Assembly (NCBI RefSeq): GCF_000058485.1 | Contig: NC_008278.1 | Coordinates: forward strand, 1,916,962-1,980,961 | Length of the DNA: 64,000 nucleotides | DNA from: Frankia alni ACN14a | GTDB lineage: Bacteria > Actinomycetota > Actinomycetes > Frankiales > Frankiaceae | Direction: 5' to 3' | Shown here: piece after piece, positions 26,009 to 34,900 of the stretch | How the letters are laid out: each line of letters starts with the position of its first letter | Numbering within the stretch: the stretch's first letter is position 1 | Program-made: the position numbers and the translations under genes | Notes under the pieces: model-generated | The model's input: the letters and a program-made list of their open reading frames with translations, nothing else | Told to the model about the DNA's origin: nothing | The model's database searches: none

Positions 26009-27023
26009 GCCGGCCAGTAAGGGTGCCGGCCGGCTGCTGGCCGAAGACGGGGCGGTTCGCCCCGCGTCCGGCGGCACCGCGCGGCCGGGAAACGTGCAGC
26101 TGGGCGTAGAGCCAGCCCTCGGTCTCCAGCCCGCGGGGATCCACGCCCACCGAGGCCAGCGTGTCGAGGACCTGCTCCTGCTCCTGGGCGGAGGCGAAGC
26201 GCCGCTGCGGGAACACCCCGTCGACATGGACGGTCTCGTAGCCGAGCTCGTCGAGGGCCTCGGTGAACGGCGCGAAGGGGAACATCCGCAGCACGAAGTG
26301 GGCCATCCAGGGCCGCCGGTCACCGGCCGCGCGGGCAACCCGGGTAAGGGTTCGTTCGCTGACGTATCCGATGCAGCCCGTGGAGATGACGAGGTCGGCG
26401 CCGTCGAGACGGGCGCGTTCGGCCTCGGTGGGATCCCGCTGCTCCAGGTCCGCGCAGACGGCCTCGTCGAGGAAACCCGCGGCCACCGCGTAGGAGATCG
26501 CCGGCTCGGAGGTGTCCAGGCCGACGAAGCGGGTCCCGCTCGGCCGGCGGTGGGCGCGGACGAGCTCGCGGTCGCGGTCCAGCAGGGCGTCCCGACCTGG
26601 GCCGGGCTCGGCGCCGTACCGCTCGAACAGGTCGTCCATCGTCAGGTCGCAGCGCAGCAGCGCGGCGTTGATTCCATAGGAGCAGCCGATGTCCAGCACG
26701 GTCGGAGGGAGTCGACGCTGGGCCCGGCACTCGTCGATGAGCCGGCTGAAGAACGGCTTGGCGAGCTGGGGAATGTGGTAGCCGAGCCTGCGCAGGGTGC
26801 TGAAGTAGGCCTGCGGGTCGGGCTGGGTGTAGATGTGGTCGAGGGCGACCTTGCCGGTGTCGTCGAACCGCAGTTCGTCGTCGAGCGGGCCGGCCGGATC
26901 GGCATCGGCATCGAGGTCGACGTCGATGGTGCGGACGTCGATGGGATGGGCGCCGAGGGGATGGACGTCGGTGGGTCGGGCGTCGGTGGGGTTGGCGTCG
27001 GTGGGGTCGGCGTCGGAATGCAC
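26001..27023 (-). CDS. SAM-dependent methyltransferase, class I
   Basis: The 340-residue protein has a SAM-binding motif VLDIGCSYGINAAL (about residues 108-121) and an acidic strand FVGLDTSE. Residues 1 to about 45 are a repetitive Pro-Thr-Asp segment. It probably methylates a small molecule made with the neighbouring oxygenase and acyltransferase; the acceptor atom is unknown. The gene lies 67 bp after the oxygenase gene and 334 bp before the acyltransferase gene on the same strand. Confidence 0.83.
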   Translation of the reverse strand: MHSDADPTDANPTDARPTDVHPLGAHPIDVRTIDVDLDADADPAGPLDDELRFDDTGKVALDHIYTQPDPQAYFSTLRRLGYHIPQLAKPFFSRLIDECRAQRRLPPTVLDIGCSYGINAALLRCDLTMDDLFERYGAEPGPGRDALLDRDRELVRAHRRPSGTRFVGLDTSEPAISYAVAAGFLDEAVCADLEQRDPTEAERARLDGADLVISTGCIGYVSERTLTRVARAAGDRRPWMAHFVLRMFPFAPFTEALDELGYETVHVDGVFPQRRFASAQEQEQVLDTLASVGVDPRGLETEGWLYAQLHVSRPRGAAGRGANRPVFGQQPAGTLTGRRV

Positions 27024-27090
27024 GCGGGACGCTCCTCCTCGAACGGCGGGGCGGCTGTCGGGACCGGCGGGGGCTCGACGAGGGCGGGTT

Positions 27091-27960
27091 TCAGTCCAGC
27101 AGCGCGTCGACGCGCACGGCGCTCGCCTCCGCGGCCAGGTGGCCGGGCAGGACGCGACCGAAGAGCTGGCGGGTGCGGGCGACGCTGCCGAGCACTCCCG
27201 GCCTTTCGGTGTAGGCGAAGATCGCCGAATGGCGGGCGATCCCGCCCTGGACGGGGCTGACCCGGTGCATGGAATAACGCCCGAGAAAGAGCTGCAGGTC
27301 GCCGGGGCGAAGGACCAGGCGCCGGACGAGATGAGCGCCCTCGCCGGCCAGCACGGCCCGGACGGCGGGAAAGTTCTCCGCCTGCGCCGTGCGGATGTTC
27401 GGGCAGAACTCGAACTCGCCGCCGCACTCCGGCTCCTGGGTCAGCATGCTGACCGCGAACTCGTTGGTGTCGAAGTGCCAGGGGTGCTCCAGCCCCGGGC
27501 TGATCACGTTCAGACAGAGCCCGGCCAGCGGATCGGCCAGTTCGTGCACCTGGACGAGCCCGAAGCACGCCGCGACGAAGCGCTGGAACGGTTCGCTGCG
27601 GTAGAGCCGGTGGATGGCGAAGTCGGCGGGAATCTGGTCCCGGGCGACGAAGGCGTTACCCCGGCGCATGGCGATCCGGCCGGGGTGGTCGGGCGGCAGC
27701 GCGGCGTCGGTCGCAATGTTGTAGGCGTTGACGGTCTCGATCTCGTCGTAGGCCAGCGGGGCCACGGTGGCGCATTCTCGAGCCAGGGCAGGAAACACGG
27801 TGGGATGGATGAATCCTGGTAGCACGCAACAACCGTCTGTACGCAGATCGTGCCGCGCGCGGGAGACGGCGGTCCACCACAGCGGGTTGGCCGGGTCGGC
27901 GAGGGGATAACTCGTAGTGTCGACCAACTCGCTGATTGATCGAGCGTCCGCCGCACTCAT
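27091..27960 (-). CDS. Fe(II)/2-oxoglutarate-dependent oxygenase
   Basis: The 289-residue double-stranded beta-helix protein has HxD at His162-Asp164 (WHFDTNEF) and a distal metal His232 (SMHRVSP), with an Arg about ten residues later suited to 2-oxoglutarate. It resembles phytanoyl-CoA dioxygenase/ArpA-like enzymes. It would hydroxylate or desaturate a small substrate. ATG 27960 has a GAGAGGAG ribosome-binding site, better than the GTG at 27978. It is the first gene of the oxygenase-methyltransferase-acyltransferase set. Confidence 0.85.
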   Translation of the reverse strand: MSAADARSISELVDTTSYPLADPANPLWWTAVSRARHDLRTDGCCVLPGFIHPTVFPALARECATVAPLAYDEIETVNAYNIATDAALPPDHPGRIAMRRGNAFVARDQIPADFAIHRLYRSEPFQRFVAACFGLVQVHELADPLAGLCLNVISPGLEHPWHFDTNEFAVSMLTQEPECGGEFEFCPNIRTAQAENFPAVRAVLAGEGAHLVRRLVLRPGDLQLFLGRYSMHRVSPVQGGIARHSAIFAYTERPGVLGSVARTRQLFGRVLPGHLAAEASAVRVDALLD

Positions 27961-28528
27961 GACACTCCTCTCCACCACCCGTTCACGGTGTCCCCGGCAA
28001 CGTGAACCACTCGTGACCGGAACGGGAATTACCCCATGTTGACCTGGAAGTCACGATGGTGATGGTTAGTGTGAGATGGGACACGATCGGTGGTATGCCC
28101 GGTCGGAACTGTTGGCGTGTACCGCAGCGCGGCTGCTAAGACCAGGCTCGATCAGCGCTTTCCATCGGGACCTTAAAGGCCGGTGACCTGCATCTTTACC
28201 GCTGGCTGCGGGCGGTGGGCCGACGCTGGGCCAGCCCGTGCCTGCTCGCGTCGACCGAGTTCACCTACCCGATCGTGCCACGAATCCGGCGGAACACCGC
28301 GTGCCCGGCCGCGCGCCCGGAGCGCGTCGACCAGCACGGGACCGACTCGGCGCCTGCGGAGCCTGCCCGCACGCTGACCGCAGAGCGCCGCGGCCTGCGA
28401 TCGAGATTCTCCGAACTGGCGAATCGGTGAGCGGATCTGATTACCATCTGTGCCAGCCCGATTCCGATTCCGCTTCCGGTGACGGCCGTGGCAATCGCGG
28501 CCGGGGGAGAATCGAGAGGACGCCAGCA
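27961..28528. other. Long divergent leader/promoter region
   Basis: This 568-bp gap separates the divergent oxygenase and antiporter genes. It is less GC-rich than its surroundings, especially near 28020-28180, which suits promoters. A TTGACC at 28039-28044 is a possible -35, but no well-spaced -10 was found. No riboswitch was recognised, and small open frames here lack homology-like features. Confidence 0.5.
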
Positions 28529-29896
28529 GTGGCCTCGCATGCGGATCATGTCGTCGCCGTCGTCTTCGCGGACGCGGCGCTCATCATCGCGCTGAGCGCG
28601 CTGTTCGCGCAGGTGGCCCGCCGATGCCGCCAGCCCGTGGTGATCGGCGAGATCCTCGCGGGCCTCGCCCTCGGCCCGAGCCTGCTCGGCCTGTTACCGG
28701 GTGATCTTCCGCGGACGCTGTTCCCTCCGGACACCCGCCCCTCTCTGAACATCCTGTCCCAGCTCGGCCTGGTGCTGTTCATGTTCGTCGTCGGCTACGA
28801 CCACGACCTCGGTGACGTCCGCCGCCGGGGAGGGCTGACGGTCGCCCTGACGGCGGCGTCGATCCTGGTGCCGTTCGGCAGCGGCATCGGCGTCGGCGTC
28901 GTCCTGCATCCGTGGCATCGCAGCGTCGACGGAAAGGCGGTCGACCTCCTGCCGTTCGCGCTGTTCCTCGGCACCGCCATGTCCATCACCGCGTTGCCGG
29001 TGCTCGCCCGCATTCTCACCGAGCGGCGCATGGCCGGCGACGCGGTCGGGAAGATGGCGCTGACCTGTGCGGTCATCGGGGACGCCATCGGCTGGTGCAC
29101 GCTCGCGGTGGTCGTCGCCGTGGTGCACGCGAGTGGCCCGTGGGGGTTCCTGCGCATGGTCGGTGAACTCGCCGGCCTCGTCGCCGCGCTGGCGATCGTC
29201 GTGGCGCCGCTGGCCCGGGTGCTGGCACAACGGGCGGCCGCGCGGGCGGATCCGCGCAGCGTCGGTCCGGCCCTGCTCACCTTCGCCGTCGTCGGCCTGC
29301 TTCTCTGCTCGTGGGCGACCGCCGAGATCGGCCTGCACCCGGTGTTCGGGGCGTTCGCGTTCGGCACCGCGCTGCCCCGGTCGAGTCTCGGCCGGCTCGC
29401 GCCGGACCTGGGGGCGAACATCGAGCGGTTCGGGGCGATCCTGCTGCCGGTCTTCTTCGTCGCGGCGGGCCTGTCGGTGGACCTGGGCGCCGTGGACGGG
29501 CGTGGCCTGCTGGAGATCCTGCTGATCGTGGTGGTGGCCTTCGCGGCGAAGATCATCGGTGCGGGCGGTGCCGCCGCACTGTTCGGGCTGGGCCGCCGAG
29601 GAGCGACGACCTTCGCCGTGCTGATGAACACCCGCGGACTCACCGAGATCGTCATGGCCCAGATCGGCCTGGACATGGGCGTACTCGACCAGACGACCTT
29701 CACCGCGCTGGTCGTGATGGCGCTGCTCACCACCGCGGCGACCGGCCCGCTGCTCGACCGCCTCGGCATCCCCGTGCCGCCCCCGGTCAGCGTCCGGTTC
29801 CCGCGTGGCGAGGAGCCGGTCGGTGTCCCCGCGGCCCGCGGCGGCGGCCCGCCGGGGGACGGATTCCCCGCCGGCCACGCCGGTCCGCCGAGCTAG
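28529..29896 (+). CDS. Cation/proton antiporter (CPA2/KefB-like)
   Basis: The 455-residue membrane protein has 12-13 hydrophobic segments in the Na+/H+ exchanger pattern, including GEILAGLALGPSLLG in the early helices and a conserved TRGLTEIVMAQIGLDMG near the end. No C-terminal TrkA nucleotide-binding domain is present; the last 40 residues are Gly/Pro-rich. Such carriers exchange K+ or Na+ for protons and are often found beside natural-product genes. GTG 28529 follows GAGAGGA with good spacing. Confidence 0.87.
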   Translation: MASHADHVVAVVFADAALIIALSALFAQVARRCRQPVVIGEILAGLALGPSLLGLLPGDLPRTLFPPDTRPSLNILSQLGLVLFMFVVGYDHDLGDVRRRGGLTVALTAASILVPFGSGIGVGVVLHPWHRSVDGKAVDLLPFALFLGTAMSITALPVLARILTERRMAGDAVGKMALTCAVIGDAIGWCTLAVVVAVVHASGPWGFLRMVGELAGLVAALAIVVAPLARVLAQRAAARADPRSVGPALLTFAVVGLLLCSWATAEIGLHPVFGAFAFGTALPRSSLGRLAPDLGANIERFGAILLPVFFVAAGLSVDLGAVDGRGLLEILLIVVVAFAAKIIGAGGAAALFGLGRRGATTFAVLMNTRGLTEIVMAQIGLDMGVLDQTTFTALVVMALLTTAATGPLLDRLGIPVPPPVSVRFPRGEEPVGVPAARGGGPPGDGFPAGHAGPPS

Positions 29897-30057
29897 ACGG
29901 GTGGTCCTGTCGGCTCGTTCCCCGACGAGGGGCGGATGCGGTGCGCCGGAGCAACCGCGGTGCGGTGGTTACGATTCTCGGGGCTGGACCGTACAGAACG
30001 CACCGCAATCGGCCCCGCCCGGGTTCGGCGAGAGGCCGGCGGGCAGTCCGGGTGACG

Positions 30058-31284
30058 TCAGAGCGCGGCGAGGTAGGCGGCGGTCTTCGTCGGGTCGAGG
30101 AACCAGTGCTGGAAGTCGCTGGGGTCGTCGAAGCCGTTGACGAAGCGGCGGGCGACGGCGTCGTGTGCCCCCGCCGCGCCGAGGATCTGCTGGACGTGCT
30201 CCGGCGGCGGGGCGAGCAGCGCGTTGGTCCAGGTGGTGACGTGCTGGGCGTAGTCCCAGTACTGGTCGAAGGCGCCCTGCATCCAGGCGCGGTCGAACGG
30301 CCTGTCGCCGTGGGCGAGGATGCTGTCCAGGTAGGAGGCGGCACACTTCGCGGCGTTGTTCGCGCCCTGCCCGGTGATCGGGTCGTTGGCGACGACGACG
30401 TCGGCCATCCCCAGCACCGCCCGGCCCGACGGCAGCTCGCCGACCGGCCGGCGCACGACCGGCGTGTAGCCGCCGGCCAGCGTGGCCTGGGCGTCGGTGA
30501 GCTCCACGTCGGCGCAGCGCTCGTACTCCCACGGCACGTACGTCCGGGTCAGCTCAAGGATGCGGCGCAGGTGCTCGGCGGGCTCGGGGTGGTCGTCCCA
30601 GCAGTCCAGCGGGCCGCCGGGGATCCCCTCGAAGAACAGGATGTCGCAGTTCCCGCTGAGCGTGTACGCCGGGATGACGAACAGTTCCCCGACCCCGGGG
30701 GCGATGTTGAAGCGGACGCCGGGGGCGTCGGGGTGCTCGGGGCGCGGCGCGAGCCCGTGCACATACGCCAGCGACAGCACCCGCTGCGGCGCGGTGTACG
30801 GCGAGCGGGCGGGGTCCCGGTCGAACAGGCCGACCAGCTCGCCCTTGCCCGCCGCCACGATGACGAGGTCGTACAGCTCGGCGAGGGAGTTCAGGTCGGA
30901 GGTGGTGACCCCGGAGATGATGAGCTTGCCGCCGCGCTCCTCGAACAGCTCCGACCAGCCGGCCATCTTCACCCGCTGGTCAATCGACTGGGCGGGATGG
31001 TCGAGCCGGCCGAACCAGTCCAGCGCCCGGGTGCCGTCCGGCGCCGCCAGCGACACGCCCAGCCCCTGGATCCCGACCGCGTCGGCCTCCCACAGGTTCA
31101 GTCCGTGGTCGCGCTCGTGCTGCAGCGCCGTGTGGAACATGGCCTGGGTGGACATCACCCGGCCGGTGCGGATCTCCTCGGGGGTGCGTGCCGACATCAT
31201 CGTGACGTCGTAGTCGTGCTCCCGCAGGGTGAGGGCGAGCTGCAGGCCCGACTGGCCGGCGCCGACGATCAGGATCTTGCGCAT
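30058..31284 (-). CDS. StyA-like FAD-dependent monooxygenase
   Basis: The 408-residue product begins with ILIVGAGQSGLQLALTL (FAD dinucleotide fold) and continues with the styrene/indole monooxygenase layout, including VIVAAGKGELVGLF and NDPITGQGANNAAK near the flavin. Styrene monooxygenases epoxidise alkenes using FADH2 from a separate reductase (StyB); no reductase gene is nearby. ATG 31284 has a GAGGAGG site. The gene lies on the same strand directly after cvnABCD, where many conservons have a P450 gene. Confidence 0.85.
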   Translation of the reverse strand: MRKILIVGAGQSGLQLALTLREHDYDVTMMSARTPEEIRTGRVMSTQAMFHTALQHERDHGLNLWEADAVGIQGLGVSLAAPDGTRALDWFGRLDHPAQSIDQRVKMAGWSELFEERGGKLIISGVTTSDLNSLAELYDLVIVAAGKGELVGLFDRDPARSPYTAPQRVLSLAYVHGLAPRPEHPDAPGVRFNIAPGVGELFVIPAYTLSGNCDILFFEGIPGGPLDCWDDHPEPAEHLRRILELTRTYVPWEYERCADVELTDAQATLAGGYTPVVRRPVGELPSGRAVLGMADVVVANDPITGQGANNAAKCAASYLDSILAHGDRPFDRAWMQGAFDQYWDYAQHVTTWTNALLAPPPEHVQQILGAAGAHDAVARRFVNGFDDPSDFQHWFLDPTKTAAYLAAL

Positions 31285-31300
31285 GAGTGCGTCCTCCTCG

Positions 31301-31395
31301 GGGTCAGGCCAGGAACGGTGGGTCAGGCCGGGGACGTTGGGTCAGGCCGGGGACGTTGGGTCAGGCCGGGGCTGGTGGGTCAGGCCAGGGACATG
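31301..31395. repeat. Five 19-bp tandem repeats between cvnD and monooxygenase gene
   Basis: Units start at 31301, 31320, 31339, 31358 and 31377, all opening with GGGTCAGGCC. Units two and three are identical. The fifth unit contains the cvnD stop codon (31380-31382). Period 19, five copies, 95 bases. Confidence 0.95.
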
Positions 31396-31919
31396 GCGTA
31401 GCGGACCAGTTCGCGCAGGGCCTCGGCGGTCGACGCCGGGTCCCGCGCGTCGCAGGTGATCAGCGGGATGCCCGGCCGTAACGCGAGGGCGTCCCGCACC
31501 TCGTCGAGGTCGTGCCACAGCCGGCCGTCGAACAGGTTGACCGCGACGACGAAGGGCACCGTCGAATCATGCTCGAAGTAGTTGACCGCGGCGAAGGACT
31601 GGTCGAGCCGGCGGGTGTCGGCGAGGACGATCGCGCCCAGCGCGCCGCGGGAAAGGTCGTCCCACAGGAACCAGAACCGCGCCTGGCCCGGCGTGCCGAA
31701 CAGGTAGAGCACCAGGTCGGAGTCCAGCGAGATCCGGCCGAAGTCCATGGCCACCGTCGTGGTGGTCTTCTCGCCGTGCGGGGGCAGGTCGTCGACGCCC
31801 TCGCTGGCCTCGGTCATCCATGCCTCGGTGTTGATCGGCGGCACCTCCGACACCGAGCCGACCATCGTCGTCTTGCCGACGCCGAACCCTCCGGCGATCA
31901 CGATCTTCGCCGAGATCAT
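31380..31919 (-). CDS. cvnD: Conservon GTP-binding protein CvnD
   Basis: The 179-residue small GTPase-like protein has Walker A GGFGVGKTT (about 10-18), a switch-like TTTTVAMDFG and a GTPGQ motif in place of DxxG. CvnD proteins pair with CvnA-C in a membrane-linked, heterotrimeric-G-protein-like signalling complex in actinobacteria (family knowledge). The gene lies 47 bp after cvnC. A five-copy tandem array begins within its last codons. ATG 31919 is clear. Confidence 0.9.
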   Translation of the reverse strand: MISAKIVIAGGFGVGKTTMVGSVSEVPPINTEAWMTEASEGVDDLPPHGEKTTTTVAMDFGRISLDSDLVLYLFGTPGQARFWFLWDDLSRGALGAIVLADTRRLDQSFAAVNYFEHDSTVPFVVAVNLFDGRLWHDLDEVRDALALRPGIPLITCDARDPASTAEALRELVRYAMSLA

Positions 31920-31966
31920 CAGCCGGTCCGGGTCGGCGCCGGCGACCTGCCCCGCCGCGTTCCCGC

Positions 31967-32338
31967 TCAGACCGGCAGCTCCCGCAGGCCGCTGAGGATC
32001 CGCTCCAGCACACCGCGGTCATGGGAGTAGGCGTGCGCCGTCGGATGGATGAACACCGCGCCCTGGGTGGCGAGATCACTGATCAGCACACGGACGACGC
32101 CGAGGGGGATCGACAGGAGCGCCGACAGCTCGGCGATCGAGAGCTGCGTCCGGGCCCGTTCGTAGAGCGCCTTCGACTCGGGCATCAGCGACTCGCTCAG
32201 CGCCGGGTCGTAGCTGGGAACCGAGACCAGCGTCTCCACCAGCAGGTGGTGACGGGTCCTGGTGCGTCCCCCGGTGAGCGTGTACGGGCGGATGCGCCGG
32301 CTGCGCGTACGCGGCAGAGCCGGCGGTCCCGGCGTCAC
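31967..32338 (-). CDS. cvnC: Conservon DUF742 protein CvnC
   Basis: The 123-residue DUF742 protein has the RIRPYTLTGGRT opening block and a winged-helix-like SIAELSALLSIPLGVVRVLISDL segment. CvnC is part of the conservon signalling complex. GTG 32338 overlaps the cvnB stop by 4 bases (GTGA), indicating coupled translation. Confidence 0.9.
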   Translation of the reverse strand: MTPGPPALPRTRSRRIRPYTLTGGRTRTRHHLLVETLVSVPSYDPALSESLMPESKALYERARTQLSIAELSALLSIPLGVVRVLISDLATQGAVFIHPTAHAYSHDRGVLERILSGLRELPV

Positions 32339-32784
32339 AGCTGCCGGCCGGAGAGGACGCGGCGCAGGTCCGCTCGGGTCTGCGGGGTCAGCGCGTGGCC
32401 GGCGTGCTGCACGAACTGGGTCATCTCGTAGGCCACGACCTTCATGTCGCAGTCGGCGTCGGTGAGCACCGCGAGGCCCGCGCCCGCATCGATGCCCATG
32501 AACAGCAGGTAGCCCGACGACAGCCGGACGATGATCTGCTCGCAGGTCCCCTTGTCGAACAGCGCGGCGCTGTTGCGGGCGAGGCTCAGCATCCCGCTGG
32601 CGATCGCGGCGAGCTGCTCACCCTCGACGGTGCTGACCGAGTCCGACGAGGTGAGCGACAGCCCGTCGGAGGACAGGATCAGGGCGTGGGAGACCCCGTG
32701 CACCCTGGCGACGAAGTCGTTGATGAGCCAGGTGAAGTCGTCGCGTCCCTGGCGGTTGGTCGTGTCCGTCACGGCTTCCCTCAC
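32335..32784 (-). CDS. cvnB: Conservon roadblock/LC7 protein CvnB
   Basis: The 149-residue protein is a roadblock/LC7 domain (FTWLINDFVARVHGVSHALI opening; GYLLFMGIDAGAGLAVL later). Such domains bind small GTPases, consistent with CvnD. GTG 32784 overlaps the cvnA stop by 4 bases. A slightly later GTG is also possible, but the overlap favours the first. Confidence 0.9.
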   Translation of the reverse strand: MREAVTDTTNRQGRDDFTWLINDFVARVHGVSHALILSSDGLSLTSSDSVSTVEGEQLAAIASGMLSLARNSAALFDKGTCEQIIVRLSSGYLLFMGIDAGAGLAVLTDADCDMKVVAYEMTQFVQHAGHALTPQTRADLRRVLSGRQL

Positions 32785-34250
32785 GCCCCTCGCTGCTCGT
32801 CACGGGCGGCCCGTTCACCCTCGGTGAACGCACCGAGATCGGCGAGCAGCCGCTCGTGGTCCGTCACCTGGGCCACCCCCGCCGCGGGCGCGGCCGGCGG
32901 GGAGGCCGCGAGCGGGCCGGTGCCGCTCTTCAGACTGCGCGACACCCGGCGGGGCAGGCCGCTGGCGGTGGTCTCGACGGCGGCCGGGCTCGGTGGCGGG
33001 TTCGAGGACGGGTTCGGTACGGGCCGCAGCGCGGGGGAGGCGGTGGGCCGCGTGGAGTGGGCCGCGGGCGCGGCCGGGCGCGGGCGGGCCAGGTGCGCGG
33101 CCCGGCGTCCCGGCAGCCCGGCGGCCGTCGCGACGTGCGCCGCGGGGCCGACGGTACGCACGGCGGGAGCGACGGTGACGGTCTGTGCACCCGACCAGCT
33201 CGCCTCGGGCAGCTCGCAGATCAGCGCCGCGGGCAGCAGCACCGAGGCGGTCGTCCCGTGCGGGTGGCGCCGGTCGAGCCAGGTGCGCATCTCGTGCCGG
33301 GCCGCGATCCGCCCGACCACGGCCAACCCCATGTGCCGCACGGCGTCATCGTCGAGGGTCGGACCGGCGCGCAATCGCTCGTTGAGCCGGCGCATCCGCT
33401 CCGCGGGCAGGCCGATGCCCTCGTCCTCGACCCGCAGCAGCGCGCTGCCCTGCTCGGTCAGGTGCACGCCGACGCGCACCGGCGCGCTTGGCGGAGACGA
33501 CTTGGTGGCGTTGTCGAGCAGTTCCGCCAGCAGTCGGCCGACGTCCTCGGCGGCGAACCCGACCACACCGAGCGAGACGACCCGGCCGATGGTGACGCGG
33601 GAGTAGTGGTCGATGGAGGACATGGCCGCGCGGATCACGTCGACCATCGCCGCGGTCTCCGACGCCGTCTCGTTGGCGTCCCGCCCGGCGAGGATGCGCA
33701 GGTTCTCCGCGTTACGGCGCAGCCGGGCGGCGAGATGGTCGAGCTGGTAGAGCTCGTCGAGCCGCTCGGCATCCTCCTCGCGGGCCTCCATCTCCTCGAG
33801 CTGGGAGAGCAGGGAGTCGACCAGGTTCAGGTCGCGCAGGGCGACGTCGGCGCAGATCGCCGACAGCGTCTGCGCGTCCGCCGTGGGCGCGGGCAGGGTC
33901 GCGGCAGGGGCGCTGTCCGCCGAGACGGCGCTCCCCGCGGACAGGGCGCTACCCGCCGACAGGGCGCTACCCACCAACAGGGCAGTGTCCGCAGCCGGGG
34001 CGCTTCGCGCAGCCGGGGTGCTGCCTGCCGCCGGGGCGGTGCCCGTGGCCTGGGCGGTGGTGGCCGACGGGGTGATGGAATGCGTTGGCATGGGTGCGGA
34101 GCCCGGTGTGGGCCTCGACGGCGCCGCGGTGGGCGGGACCGCCGGGCGGGCGTGCGCCCCGGACGAAGCGAAGAGCTGCGCGGCGACCTCGCGGGAGTTT
34201 CCGAGCAGGGCGCGCGATCGTTGGAACAGTTCTCGGGCTCGTGTCGTCAT
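32781..34250 (-). CDS. cvnA: Conservon sensor-kinase-like protein CvnA
   Basis: The 489-residue protein has a histidine-kinase-type ATPase domain: N-box LLDNATKSSPP, G1 box VEDEGIGLP and G2 box HMGLAVVGRIA. Residues about 25-145 are an Ala/Ser/Gly/Pro repeat, and about 345-455 are also disordered. There is no extracellular NIT domain or membrane helix, so this is a short cytoplasmic form. ATG 34250 follows AAGGACGGG; an upstream ATG at 34319 is less likely. It heads the cvnABCD operon. Confidence 0.87.
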   Translation of the reverse strand: MTTRARELFQRSRALLGNSREVAAQLFASSGAHARPAVPPTAAPSRPTPGSAPMPTHSITPSATTAQATGTAPAAGSTPAARSAPAADTALLVGSALSAGSALSAGSAVSADSAPAATLPAPTADAQTLSAICADVALRDLNLVDSLLSQLEEMEAREEDAERLDELYQLDHLAARLRRNAENLRILAGRDANETASETAAMVDVIRAAMSSIDHYSRVTIGRVVSLGVVGFAAEDVGRLLAELLDNATKSSPPSAPVRVGVHLTEQGSALLRVEDEGIGLPAERMRRLNERLRAGPTLDDDAVRHMGLAVVGRIAARHEMRTWLDRRHPHGTTASVLLPAALICELPEASWSGAQTVTVAPAVRTVGPAAHVATAAGLPGRRAAHLARPRPAAPAAHSTRPTASPALRPVPNPSSNPPPSPAAVETTASGLPRRVSRSLKSGTGPLAASPPAAPAAGVAQVTDHERLLADLGAFTEGERAARDEQRGA

Positions 34251-34799
34251 CCCGTCCTTACTGCTCTCTCTCGTGCGGGTCCCTCCCGCCTTCGGCACCC
34301 CCGTCAGGCTGGTATGCAATCAGACGCCCGCGGGCCTCGTCCAACCGACTTGCCCGATCCCGGGGTGACATGTCCCTAGTTGTTCCGATCGATGCTGGGA
34401 ATGAGCGAGGCCAACCGCCGCAGTGGCGCCGGTAACACCGGACGAAGGCGGCGGGCAGGCGGCTGGCCTGCGGCTACGGCGGGAACCTCGGGTTCGTCGG
34501 GTCAACCGTGCCCGGCACAACCCGCGGACAGCGCATTGCGCGGACACGCTCCCCGAGGTGGCGGCAATGCGCCCACCGGGATGCCCATGGGGGCGCGCAA
34601 TGCTGCCCGGCGCAGCGGTGGCGCGGCACATTTTCCGTTACCCGGAACGCTAGGTGCGACCAACGGGGTCGCTACGGCGTGGATCGGCGCGGGCGGGGTC
34701 CGTGGTTCGACCGGCGCCGCCGGCCACGCCACGACGCGCGCGGACGTCGCCCGCGCGCCCCCCGCCGGCGGGGCACCCGTCCGCGCCGGCTAGCCTCTG
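34251..34799. other. Divergent promoter region, no gene recognised
   Basis: This gap between divergent cvnA and the lipoprotein gene probably holds both promoters. An open frame of 137 codons at 34380-34793 is Gly/Ala/Arg-rich with no ribosome-binding site or family features, so I do not call it. GC is slightly lower near 34600-34670. Confidence 0.5.
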
Positions 34800-34894
34800 C
34801 TCCTTCCACGAGCAAAGGGATCTTTCCGCGTGCAGGGATCCTCCGACGAACCTCGGATCCTCCGACGGGCAGAGGATCCTTCGACGAGCAAGGG
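34800..34894. repeat. Five 18-19-bp tandem repeats before the lipoprotein gene
   Basis: Units begin near 34800, 34820, 34838, 34857 and 34876 with an ATCCTYCGACG core and a purine-rich AGG/GGG end. The final unit runs into the AAGGGGAG ribosome-binding site of the lipoprotein gene. The first two units are the most degenerate. Confidence 0.85.
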
Positions 34895-34900
34895 GAGCCG

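Noticed and set aside
31301-31395. CRISPR array
   Set aside because: Units are contiguous 19-mers without spacers and no cas genes are present.
34380-34793. 137-codon plus-strand gene upstream of the lipoprotein
   Set aside because: Low complexity, no ribosome-binding site, no family features; lies in a divergent promoter region.
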